From NCBI RefSeq assembly GCF_002811245.1, contig NZ_NIVQ01000001.1:1-64000 (forward strand): 64,000 bases of DNA, in the 5' to 3' direction. The notes beneath the pieces are model-generated. The model was given only the letters and a program-made list of their open reading frames with translations, was not told the DNA's origin and ran no database searches. Shown in pieces: positions 57,233 through 64,000 of the stretch (position 1 is its first letter; each line of letters opens with the position of its first letter). The translations under genes and the position numbers were made by a program. This stretch comes from Vibrio salilacus (GTDB lineage Bacteria; Pseudomonadota; Gammaproteobacteria; Enterobacterales; Vibrionaceae).

Positions 57233-57342
57233 CCAAACAACGCGACAATAATAAACAAGACTAAACCAATCACTAATGTGCTTTTGATAAGCGTAGCCAA
57301 GCTGTTGGTGCCTCCTTTGGGGGCCCGGTTACAACATCCCAT
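57229..57342 (-). CDS. 37-aa membrane micro-protein with N-terminal Cys-Cys
   Basis: This short ORF encodes Met-Gly-Cys-Cys-Asn followed by 'RAPKGGTNSLATLIKSTLV' and one ~17-residue hydrophobic helix. An excellent AGGAGG site lies 6 bases before the ATG. The Gly-rich N-terminus with adjacent cysteines suggests metal or redox chemistry at the membrane, or lipid modification; none is demonstrated. The ribosome-binding site is the 3' arm of a hairpin that also looks like the terminator of the upstream FAH gene. Its stop codon overlaps that of convergent azlD. Confidence 0.75.
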   Translation of the reverse strand: MGCCNRAPKGGTNSLATLIKSTLVIGLVLFIIVALFG

Positions 57343-57348
57343 AAAAAA

Positions 57349-57374
57349 CCTCCTATTGAGCAATCAATAAGAGG
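57349..57374 (-). terminator. Hairpin serving as terminator of the FAH gene and/or masking the 37-aa gene's ribosome-binding site
   Basis: On the minus strand CCTCTTATTGA-TTGC-TCAATAGGAGG forms an 11-bp stem with one mismatch, directly followed by TTTTTT and the ATG of the 37-aa ORF. The 3' arm contains the AGGAGG Shine-Dalgarno. Confidence 0.7.
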
Positions 57375-57407
57375 TTAATCCTTGCCCCAAGGTTAAAGTA
57401 AAGGGCT

Positions 57408-58022
57408 TTATTGCGCGACCCACTCTATTTCTATCAAGGTGGTGTCATGCGACTTTAGGCGCGCTAAAAACAGATCGCCGGGGTGAACCTCCCCCACGCC
57501 CTGAGGCGTCCCCGTCATAATAATGTCCCCATCACACAAGGTAGTATAGCCAGCAAGCTCTTGTAATATGGTGCTAGGTGAATACATCATCTGTTTGACT
57601 GATCCTTTCTGGACCCGCACACAGTTAATGAATAGCTCAATTTCAAGCGAATCAACGTCAATCCCTTTCAACGGCACAAAACGGCTAAACACGGCAGAAC
57701 CATCAAACGCTTTCGCCCGCTCCCAGGGAAGCCCTTTTTGTTTGAGGCGCGACTGAAGCTCGCGCTTAGTCAAATCTAAACCGAGGCCAACCGCAGCAAG
57801 AGCCCCTTTTTCAACCACGAAACAGATCTCTCCTTCATAGTGAAGAGGCTCTTGATGAAAGGAGTGCAACGTTGTCGATATTGATGTCGGCGGCTTAGAA
57901 AAAACCACCATCTGATCGGGAATGGCGTTATTGAGCTCTTGAATATGCTCAAGGTAGTTTCGCCCAACACATAAAATTTTACTTGGCTGAAGCAATTGTT
58001 CACCGACTTTCACACTATACAT
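57408..58022 (-). CDS. Fumarylacetoacetate hydrolase (FAH) family protein
   Basis: The 204-aa protein matches the compact FAHD1/YcgM-like group: 'KILCVGRNYLEHIQELNN', the metal triad in 'YEGEICFVV' (Glu-x-Glu), and later 'GYTTLCDGDIIMTGTPQGVG'. These enzymes act as oxaloacetate decarboxylases or acylpyruvate hydrolases in bacteria. The exact substrate is not visible. It stands alone between malM and the 37-aa gene. Confidence 0.87.
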   Translation of the reverse strand: MYSVKVGEQLLQPSKILCVGRNYLEHIQELNNAIPDQMVVFSKPPTSISTTLHSFHQEPLHYEGEICFVVEKGALAAVGLGLDLTKRELQSRLKQKGLPWERAKAFDGSAVFSRFVPLKGIDVDSLEIELFINCVRVQKGSVKQMMYSPSTILQELAGYTTLCDGDIIMTGTPQGVGEVHPGDLFLARLKSHDTTLIEIEWVAQ

Positions 58023-58169
58023 GCCATCTTCCCTGACTGATTAATCAAACAGCGGCTATTTTAATCAAAGTCACTAGTAATTAAATGATAGAAAGGCATT
58101 TTTTCAGTCTTGATCCCAGCATAGGTTATTTAAATCGACGAGCTAAAATGACACTAACCGCAAATAATC

Positions 58170-58195
58170 AAAAAGCCCTCGACAATACGAGGGCT
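58170..58195 (-). terminator. Terminator after malM
   Basis: An 8-bp GC-rich stem (AGCCCTCG / CGAGGGCT) followed on the minus strand by TTTT lies 24 bp past the malM stop. Confidence 0.85.
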
Positions 58196-58218
58196 TAATC
58201 AATTCAATGATGTCGTGA

Positions 58219-59091
58219 CTATCGACGGTTCACGGCTTTAATAAAGACTTGTTGTGCGCCTTCAACATTAAGTGCTTTGGCCTCTTCAAGTAAGCTAAGC
58301 GCTTTATCTAAATTGTCTGATTTCACCGCCGACTCAATCGCGTTGTGGTAGTAGACTTGAGTTTCGGGTTGGACGACTGAAGGAGTTCGTTTTGCCGTTT
58401 TCTGGATGGGCTCAGAGCTAGTCGCTACTTGCTTTTCTCGAGAGTCAGCTATGACGTTTTTCTGCCCATGTCCGCTGAGGGTGAGCGTTTCTAACTCTAG
58501 CGTAAACGAGCCTTGTGTCGAGGATAAATAAGTTGGGTCAGTGACAATCGGTAATGGTTCTCCTGACTCTTCAGCACGAACTTTAGCAGGATGAGGGACA
58601 ACAACTTTGTCACCCAACTGGCTGTTGTCAGAATACACCACCATATATGGGGTATCGGCTGTATTAACTTCTGTTTTTAACTCAAAGCGGTTTCTGGCCA
58701 GCGCATCAGAGAAAAGAACTTCAAAATCTTCGCGCCCAAAGGTTCTCACTACTTCAAAGTGTTCGTTCAGCAGTTGTACTGAAGGGATAGCGACCTGACT
58801 GTCGAGCATCAGACTTCTTAAGACAATATCAACATTGCCTGATTGCTGGTGAAAAGCCATCGGTACAAAAAAACTCTTACCTGTGTCAAATTGAGCCGCT
58901 GGAGAAGAGTTATCAATATTGAATTTAAGAGTTTGGTTTTGATTTAAGAACACCCAAGGAAAATCTTGAGAACTCTGGCAACAAACTTCCGCAGTAATTG
59001 GGGAGGTATTTTGTGAAAGTTCGAGGCTGTTGTTAGAAGAACAACCTATCAGACTAAGGCCAGATAACAATAATACTAAGCTATGTCTCAT
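58219..59091 (-). CDS. malM: Maltose operon periplasmic protein MalM
   Basis: The 290-aa protein has a lipoprotein-type signal (Leu-Ile-Gly-Cys, residue ~17) and MalM family features such as 'GKSFFVPMAF' and 'ADTPYMVVYSD'. MalM accompanies lamB in maltose regulons and is periplasmic; its function is still poorly defined. The C-terminal ~50 residues are helical ('LDKALSLLEEAKALNVEGAQQVF'). It lies 85 bp after lamB on the same strand, behind a stable stem-loop. Confidence 0.88.
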   Translation of the reverse strand: MRHSLVLLLSGLSLIGCSSNNSLELSQNTSPITAEVCCQSSQDFPWVFLNQNQTLKFNIDNSSPAAQFDTGKSFFVPMAFHQQSGNVDIVLRSLMLDSQVAIPSVQLLNEHFEVVRTFGREDFEVLFSDALARNRFELKTEVNTADTPYMVVYSDNSQLGDKVVVPHPAKVRAEESGEPLPIVTDPTYLSSTQGSFTLELETLTLSGHGQKNVIADSREKQVATSSEPIQKTAKRTPSVVQPETQVYYHNAIESAVKSDNLDKALSLLEEAKALNVEGAQQVFIKAVNRR

Positions 59092-59118
59092 CTTATTTCC
59101 TTAATTGTTATAGGATGA

Positions 59119-59140
59119 AAGGCGGCCCAATGGCCGCCTT
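59119..59140 (-). other. Intercistronic stem-loop between lamB and malM
   Basis: A perfect 9-bp GC-rich stem (AAGGCGGCC / GGCCGCCTT) with a 4-nt loop lies between the genes. The T run after it on the minus strand is short, so it may be an mRNA stabiliser or a leaky terminator. Confidence 0.6.
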
Positions 59141-59176
59141 GTCTTTTTAACAGTAAACTAGGTTAACGCCAAGAAG

Positions 59177-60502
59177 TTAGAACCAGATTTCAGCTTCTAC
59201 ACCAAAGCGAGTTTCTGAGTCATCGTTGTTGGTAGTCCAACCATCGTAGTTGCTGTCGCTTGACTTCATGTAAGTAATGTATGGTTTGATTTGTGGGCGG
59301 CCCCAGTAATCAGCATTAACCGTAAATACAGGAGCTAACGTAGCAGTGTAGAAGTTAGTATCTGCTTTTTCACGTCCCCAAGCTCCATCTTCACCTAGCA
59401 TTTCACGAGCATAAGTTAGTACCGCTTCCATACGGAAATTGTCGTTAACCTTGTACGATGGAGTTACACCAAAGAACGCGCGAGTTACACCATCTTTTGA
59501 ACCCCAAACAGAATCAGTTCTATCGTTATTTAGATCCCAGTAAACTAATTCAGTACCAATTTGTAAGTTATCTGTCGCGTTAGCTACACCGTAAGAAGTA
59601 AAGAATAGAGATTCATCATCTTTATCCCACCCACCATTCCATGAACCAAAGTTTACGCCTTTAGTCGCTGAAATGCCTTTACCGTATGTAAGTGCAGTAG
59701 TTGACCAACCATCTAGGCCGTAGAAGCTAGAAGAGTAAGTCACCGCTAGGCCCACACCGTCATCAGCATTGTCAGGGTTCTCTACGTTTGTACGAGACTG
59801 AATTTTAATGTCAAAATCAAACTTACCACCCAAAGCTTCTAGGCCGTAGTAATATAAGTCAACAGAAGTCATTGTCTTGCTATTGCCGTTTGAATCAAGT
59901 TCACCATTCTTACAGTTTTGACCATTACATGCACCGTCACCAGCATCAGCAGAAACAACAGCTAAGCCCATGTTGTCATATTGCACACCTGCACCCAGAC
60001 CAGCAGATTGTTTCCAAAACTCTTTAGTAATGATACCCGCTTGACGGTTTAAGTAACGCTTACCAGCCCAAATACTTGTGCCTTCAGTAAAGAACGATAG
60101 ATCACCTAGCTCAACATAAGCTTCTTTGAATTCAAGCTGACCTGTCTCTAGATGACCTTCATTACCACCTGAAGAAGTGTAGTAGCCGCGGCCATTTTTA
60201 CCTTCGTTGTTGCCATATTCAGTTTTTAATACGTACTTCGACCACGCACCATTTTCGTAATTGTCACCACGAGTAACTGTAAACTCCACTTGGTTAGGGT
60301 TAGCAGAAAACGCTGCGCCAGCAGCACGATAATCACGACGGTTTTCCCACGTTCTCTTGTTGTCAAGAGACTCTCCTACATTATATAAAAGGTGCGCGTA
60401 GCCATTTACTTGCCAACCTTGATTCACTTTGTCTTCTGCGAAAGCTGAGCCAGCAGCTAGAGTCGTCGCCACTGCAGCAGCAATTACACTTACTTTTTTC
60501 AT
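59177..60502 (-). CDS. lamB: Maltoporin LamB
   Basis: This 441-aa outer-membrane porin has a signal peptide cleaved after Ala-Phe-Ala and the LamB pattern. Its mature N-terminus 'QGWQVNGYAHLLYNVGE', a 'GKRYLNRQAG' constriction loop and a C-terminal beta strand ending in Trp-Phe are all typical. It forms an 18-stranded maltodextrin-specific channel. I start at the Met at 60502 with GGAG upstream; four extra residues are otherwise possible. MalT-like boxes lie upstream. It is slightly longer than E. coli LamB. Confidence 0.93.
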   Translation of the reverse strand: MKKVSVIAAAVATTLAAGSAFAEDKVNQGWQVNGYAHLLYNVGESLDNKRTWENRRDYRAAGAAFSANPNQVEFTVTRGDNYENGAWSKYVLKTEYGNNEGKNGRGYYTSSGGNEGHLETGQLEFKEAYVELGDLSFFTEGTSIWAGKRYLNRQAGIITKEFWKQSAGLGAGVQYDNMGLAVVSADAGDGACNGQNCKNGELDSNGNSKTMTSVDLYYYGLEALGGKFDFDIKIQSRTNVENPDNADDGVGLAVTYSSSFYGLDGWSTTALTYGKGISATKGVNFGSWNGGWDKDDESLFFTSYGVANATDNLQIGTELVYWDLNNDRTDSVWGSKDGVTRAFFGVTPSYKVNDNFRMEAVLTYAREMLGEDGAWGREKADTNFYTATLAPVFTVNADYWGRPQIKPYITYMKSSDSNYDGWTTNNDDSETRFGVEAEIWF

Positions 60503-60945
60503 TATTAACTCCATTTAGGGATTATTATTCTTTTACTCTCTTGGTGCTTAACTCTGTAAAAGGCAGAAACAGACTCAAAATAGAAGAGAGGTAAGATGGG
60601 ATCTAGGCTCTTGCCCTTGTCCCCGTATGTTTCAACTGCTGTAAGATTAACTGGGGAGTAGACAGACAAAATCCTCCAGATGAGAAATAGTTAAGGGGGA
60701 TGAGAAAGGAGTAGAGATCATACCCTACGACGTTTTTAAGGGTTGAATCACAAAAGTAAGGCGGAGATGAATAGATTCGGAAAAGATTGTCACCACAGAA
60801 TGTCAGATCGCTCACTGTTTATCGATAAAAAACACAAATAATGAAATTAAATTACAGAAGTATTTTTTAATAAAGAAGCTTGACCTGATCTATACAAAAC
60901 TATTTACTAATATTTCATTATGAAACAAAAAACAAAGTAATTACG
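60503..60945. other. Divergent lamB-glgX regulatory region
   Basis: 443 bp without a gene. It includes candidate MalT boxes at 60653-60663 and 60696-60705 and the AT-rich glgX promoter near 60840-60930. Their clustering and orientation resemble the divergent malK/malE arrangement. Confidence 0.6.
60653..60705 (+). promoter_or_regulatory. MalT-box-like sequences
   Basis: GGGGATGAGA (60696-60705) matches the MalT consensus GGGGA(T/G)GAGG at 9 of 10 positions. GGGGAGTAGA (60653-60662) is a weaker 8 of 10 match in the same direction. They lie between lamB and glgX. Confidence 0.55.
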
Positions 60946-62895
60946 ATGCAGTGTTCACGTCCATACCCCTTAGGGGCGACAACCGATAGCCAAGGATGCA
61001 ATTTTTCAATTTATGCTCCTGACGCAGAAGATATTAAGCTCGCCCTATTTGAAAAAAGTGGCGAGTTCAAAACCTACCCGTTGGACAATGAGTACGCGGG
61101 CATCAGATTCACTCACATTGCCGGCATAACGATAGGCCAACGCTATGGTTATATTATTGAGGTCAAAAACAAGGCCCACTTCATCTCTGATCCTTACGCT
61201 AAAGCAATCGACAAACCACTGCATTATCAAGTTCCCTACAATAGCGATAAAAGTTTCCAACTTGCTAAGTGTGTCGTCGTTGACGATGCTTTCGATTGGC
61301 AAGGAATAACGCCGCCAAATCGCCCACGAGAAGAAATGGTGTTATTCGAAACCCATGTCAAAGGGGTAACGAAACTCAATCCAAGTGTTAGTCCTAGTCA
61401 TCAAGGTTGTTACCTCGGGCTTATCAGCTCTGAAATGTTGGCATTCTATAAACAGCAAAACATTAATACCCTACAACTTTTGCCTATTGCTGCCTGTATG
61501 CACGAACCACACTTACTCAAAATGAATAAGGTCAACTACTGGGGCTACAATCCCTACTTATTTATGGTTCCCGACCCTCGTTATGCTAAAAAAGACGCCG
61601 TCCTTGAGCTCAAAACAGCGATTCGCGAGCTGCATCGCAACGGCATTGAGGTGATTTTAGACGTAGTCTATAACCATACTGCTGAGGGCGGCGCTGATGG
61701 ACCTGTGTTCAATTTAAAAGCATTAGACAAGCATTACTACATTAAGCAAGGAGAGCATTTCGCTAACTACACAGGGTGTGGCAACACCGTTGATCTTTCG
61801 TATCAACCTGCGCTTAACCTTGTGATGGACACGCTACGTTACTGGGTAAGCGAATATCAGATCGATGGTTTTCGTTTCGACTTGGCGGCGACACTGGGCC
61901 GTCAAGGTGAGCAATTCAGCCCAGATGCGGGGTTCTTTAAAGCAGTAGGTCAAGACCCTATCCTCAAACAGGTTAAATTGATTGCCGAACCTTGGGATAT
62001 TGGCCCTAATGGTTACCAAGTAGGTAACTTCCCACTGGGTTGGAATGAATGCAACGATCGCCTGCGCGATATTACCCGTAGCTTTTGGCGAGGTGATCAT
62101 GGCTACCTGAAAGAGTTCGCGACACGTCTTATGGGCTCACGCGATCTCTACAGCGCAGCTAACTGGCCATACAAACTGACCGTCAATTACATTACCTATC
62201 ATGATGGCTTCTGCATGCAAGATCTTGTGTCATACAAGCATAAACATAACGAAGCGAATGGCGAGCAAAACCGTGACGGTCACGGTGATAATCGCTCAGA
62301 TAACTATGGCGTCGAAGGCCATAGTGAAAATCTTCTGATTGTTGAAAAACGAGAAAAGCAGAAGCGCAACTTTATGGCGAGTCTACTCTTCGCCTTTGGT
62401 ATCCCTCATATTCTGACTGCGGATGTCTTGTCTCATAGTCAACAAGGTAACAACAATGCCTATTGCCAAGACAACGACATTAGCTGGCTAAATTGGCAAT
62501 CTAGCGACAATAAACAGCGTTTTAAAGCGTGGCTTGCGGATATGGTTAAAGCGCGTCAAACGTATATGGTACCTTTCATTAAGGCATTCAGTGGCAAGCA
62601 ACGTAATCAAAATCGCATTTATTGGCGCCGTCTGGATGGGCGTTTTATCGAACACGATGACTGGAACCAACTTAGCTCGCTTGCACTACACTTAGGCATT
62701 GGCGAAAAAGGTAATGAGCTGTTCTATTGCATCAACCAAACTAATGCTCCAGCGCGTTTTACCCTACCAGAAGCCGCTAACAGCTGGCTTATGATCTGCA
62801 ACACCGACTCGCATGATGTGCACCAGAGTATTGATCACAAGCAAGTCTTAATTGCACCTAGCTCAATGGCCATTTTCTTTACCCAAGGCGTTTAA
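60946..62895 (+). CDS. glgX: Glycogen debranching enzyme GlgX (isoamylase type)
   Basis: The 649-aa GH13 enzyme has an N-terminal CBM48 module (residues ~1-90) and the barrel with 'VNYWGYNPYLFM', 'EVILDVVYNHTAEGG', 'QIDGFRFDLAATLGR' (nucleophile Asp), 'KLIAEPWDIG' (acid/base Glu) and 'NYITYHDGFCMQDL'. It removes alpha-1,6-linked limit-dextrin branches from glycogen in the cytoplasm. Its placement beside lamB/malM and possible MalT sites suggests maltodextrin metabolism here. It lacks any signal peptide. Confidence 0.9.
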   Translation: MQCSRPYPLGATTDSQGCNFSIYAPDAEDIKLALFEKSGEFKTYPLDNEYAGIRFTHIAGITIGQRYGYIIEVKNKAHFISDPYAKAIDKPLHYQVPYNSDKSFQLAKCVVVDDAFDWQGITPPNRPREEMVLFETHVKGVTKLNPSVSPSHQGCYLGLISSEMLAFYKQQNINTLQLLPIAACMHEPHLLKMNKVNYWGYNPYLFMVPDPRYAKKDAVLELKTAIRELHRNGIEVILDVVYNHTAEGGADGPVFNLKALDKHYYIKQGEHFANYTGCGNTVDLSYQPALNLVMDTLRYWVSEYQIDGFRFDLAATLGRQGEQFSPDAGFFKAVGQDPILKQVKLIAEPWDIGPNGYQVGNFPLGWNECNDRLRDITRSFWRGDHGYLKEFATRLMGSRDLYSAANWPYKLTVNYITYHDGFCMQDLVSYKHKHNEANGEQNRDGHGDNRSDNYGVEGHSENLLIVEKREKQKRNFMASLLFAFGIPHILTADVLSHSQQGNNNAYCQDNDISWLNWQSSDNKQRFKAWLADMVKARQTYMVPFIKAFSGKQRNQNRIYWRRLDGRFIEHDDWNQLSSLALHLGIGEKGNELFYCINQTNAPARFTLPEAANSWLMICNTDSHDVHQSIDHKQVLIAPSSMAIFFTQGV

Positions 62896-62956
62896 GTCAC
62901 ACAAGCAGATGAGTGGCCTATCAACTAAACTGATCGGCCATAATCTTTGCCATGGG

Positions 62957-63388
62957 TTACCGTTTACCGTAACGTGCCATCGCTGCTTGCTCTTTCGGCA
63001 CCACCGTTTTGCCAATTGGCGCTAATGAAATCAGCGCGAGTTTCAGGTGCTGCAACGCGAAAGGAATACCGATAATGGTAATAAAACACGCCACCGCCGA
63101 CATAATATGACCAATGGCGAGCCAAATTCCCGCGAGCAAAAACCAAATAATGTTACCAATCGTTCCTAGTGGACTGGTCCCTATATCTAATTCATCGGTT
63201 AATTCGTTGCGACTAACCGCTTCTTGACCGAATGGGAAAAACGAAAAGTTTCCCATCACAAAACACGCACGTCCCCATGGAATCCCAATGATACTAATAA
63301 AGGCCAACAGTCCGAAAAACCACCACATCAGCCCCATAATAATGCCGCCACATAGGAACCAAATAATATTACCTAATACTCTTAGCAC
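62957..63388 (-). CDS. yccF: YccF-family inner membrane protein
   Basis: The 143-aa protein has two repeated hydrophobic halves with 'IIWFLCGG...GLMWW' and 'IIWFLLAGIWLAIGH', plus 'IGIPWGRACFVMGNFSFFPFG', all matching YccF. It has no assigned function. It is a monocistronic gene on the opposite strand from glgX. Confidence 0.9.
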   Translation of the reverse strand: MLRVLGNIIWFLCGGIIMGLMWWFFGLLAFISIIGIPWGRACFVMGNFSFFPFGQEAVSRNELTDELDIGTSPLGTIGNIIWFLLAGIWLAIGHIMSAVACFITIIGIPFALQHLKLALISLAPIGKTVVPKEQAAMARYGKR

Positions 63389-63447
63389 TGCGTTTTTCCT
63401 CGCTAATTAACTATAAACCGATTGATATTGGGGCGATTGCCAAACGC

Positions 63448-64000
63448 CTAGCTCATTCCTTGCCATACCGCAGTACCGCCACTGATTGAACATAGCAACA
63501 GAGCAGCGATACGAATTTGTTGTTTGGGCAAAGTTTGTGTCGTTGCTCGCGCTAACTTATAACCAAGCCATGCAGCCGGGATGAGTGGTACAGAGATCCA
63601 TAAGTGGTGCAAGGTCAGAAAACCGGCAGGAATTTGGATAATAAGCGAAATAATCGAACTAAAGACAAAAAAAGCCGACAGATTACCTCGCAGCTGGTTG
63701 GCTTCTTGATGTTGCAGCAGCAGTGCCATTGGTGGGCCTCCAATCGCCGAACTGGTACCAAAAAAGCCCGAGAAAAAGCCAGCTACGCCCATTCTTGTTG
63801 GCGTAGGCTCAATGCGAAACGGCAATAAACTCACTACCACGGCAAGCAGCACGAGAAATCCAAGCCATAGGGCAAGTAAATCGGTCGATACCATCACCAA
63901 TAGCACGCCACCAGCTATCGAGCCTGGCACTCGGCCAATCAATGCCATCTTCAATCCACCGATTTCAACACTATCACGATGCTTCAACGCGTTAAGTATT
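63448..64000 (-). CDS. TauE/SafE-family permease, truncated by the window end
   Basis: At least 184 residues of a multi-helix protein are visible; the reading frame stays open to base 64000, so the N-terminal part is outside. Motifs 'GRVPGSIAGG' and 'GFFSGFFGTSSAIGGPPMALLLQH' are typical of the TauE/SafE sulfite-exporter-like family. The family exports sulfonates or anions; the substrate is unknown. The apparent start at 63987 is only a TTG inside the gene. Confidence 0.85.
   Translation of the reverse strand, partial: ILNALKHRDSVEIGGLKMALIGRVPGSIAGGVLLVMVSTDLLALWLGFLVLLAVVVSLLPFRIEPTPTRMGVAGFFSGFFGTSSAIGGPPMALLLQHQEANQLRGNLSAFFVFSSIISLIIQIPAGFLTLHHLWISVPLIPAAWLGYKLARATTQTLPKQQIRIAALLLCSISGGTAVWQGMS

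Noticed and set aside
60603..60815. 70-aa minus-strand ORF between lamB and glgX
   Set aside because: No ribosome-binding site and no family features. It overlaps the region holding MalT-like boxes.

Overview
The window looks like a chromosomal segment of a marine Vibrio or close Vibrionaceae relative. The evidence is a malS / lamB-malM / glgX maltodextrin set, an AroG-type DAHP synthase behind a TyrR-like box, several Vibrio-type hypothetical families, a giant LapA/VCA0849-type RTX adhesin, two GGDEF proteins and moderate GC content. The assignment comes from gene content and protein resemblance, not from a database search.

Layout. (1) 1-8.4 kb, minus strand: a complete alternate chaperone-usher fimbrial operon of the CS1/TcfC (alpha) type. 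Its order is major pilin, minor subunit, usher, chaperone, tip protein, and it is followed by a large Ig-like-domain lipoprotein. (2) 8.7-10.2 kb: a decayed island edge. It holds an IS630-family transposase remnant, a frameshifted unknown ORF, and a tyrosine integrase reduced to its two ends beside an intact tRNA-Ser(UGA). (3) 10.5-13.6 kb: a MaoC-type hydratase, an unknown 188-aa protein and an XRE/DUF3612-like regulator. (4) 13.8-20.1 kb: a gluconate (or related sugar acid) module with a TRAP transporter (dctPQM), gntK and a divergent gnd, plus the LacI-family repressor GntR. Two near-perfect GntR-type palindromes lie upstream of dctP and one upstream of gntR. (5) 20.2-27.3 kb: an Mpo1-like protein, two diguanylate cyclases, small hypotheticals and an MscS-family channel. 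(6) 27.4-37.5 kb: one gene for a 3389-residue secreted adhesin with an N-terminal retention module, a TAAG LapG-type cleavage motif and a C-terminal RTX secretion signal. (7) 38-45 kb: periplasmic alpha-amylase MalS, AroG, and a four-gene polar amino acid ABC transporter. (8) 44.9-52.7 kb, minus strand: a full aa3/caa3-type cytochrome c oxidase operon (coxB-coxA-ctaG-coxC-surf1-SCO-like-ctaA-ctaB), with a DUF2909 gene inserted on the opposite strand. (9) 53-58 kb: a phosphohexomutase, a GNAT acetyltransferase, a LysE exporter, AzlCD, a 37-aa membrane protein and an FAH-family hydrolase. (10) 58.2-62.9 kb: malM and lamB, with divergent glgX and MalT-like boxes between. The window ends with yccF and a truncated TauE/SafE permease.

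How the parts connect. Gluconate taken up by the TRAP system would be phosphorylated by GntK and oxidised by Gnd, with GntR coordinating. MalS, LamB, MalM and GlgX handle maltodextrins and glycogen. The two GGDEF proteins could feed c-di-GMP control of the LapA-like adhesin; that is inference, because no LapD/LapG or type I exporter gene is present here. Several operons carry a stem-loop directly after the gene whose product is needed in excess (pilin, dctP, ABC binding protein, lamB).

The best candidates for undescribed biology are: the fimbria plus Ig-lipoprotein locus at a decayed tRNA island edge; the 37-aa Cys-Cys membrane protein whose ribosome-binding site lies inside a terminator-like hairpin; the Gnd variant with an acidic residue where NADP-dependent enzymes have the Asn-Arg pair; and the overlapping divergent start codons of the SURF1 and DUF2909 genes.
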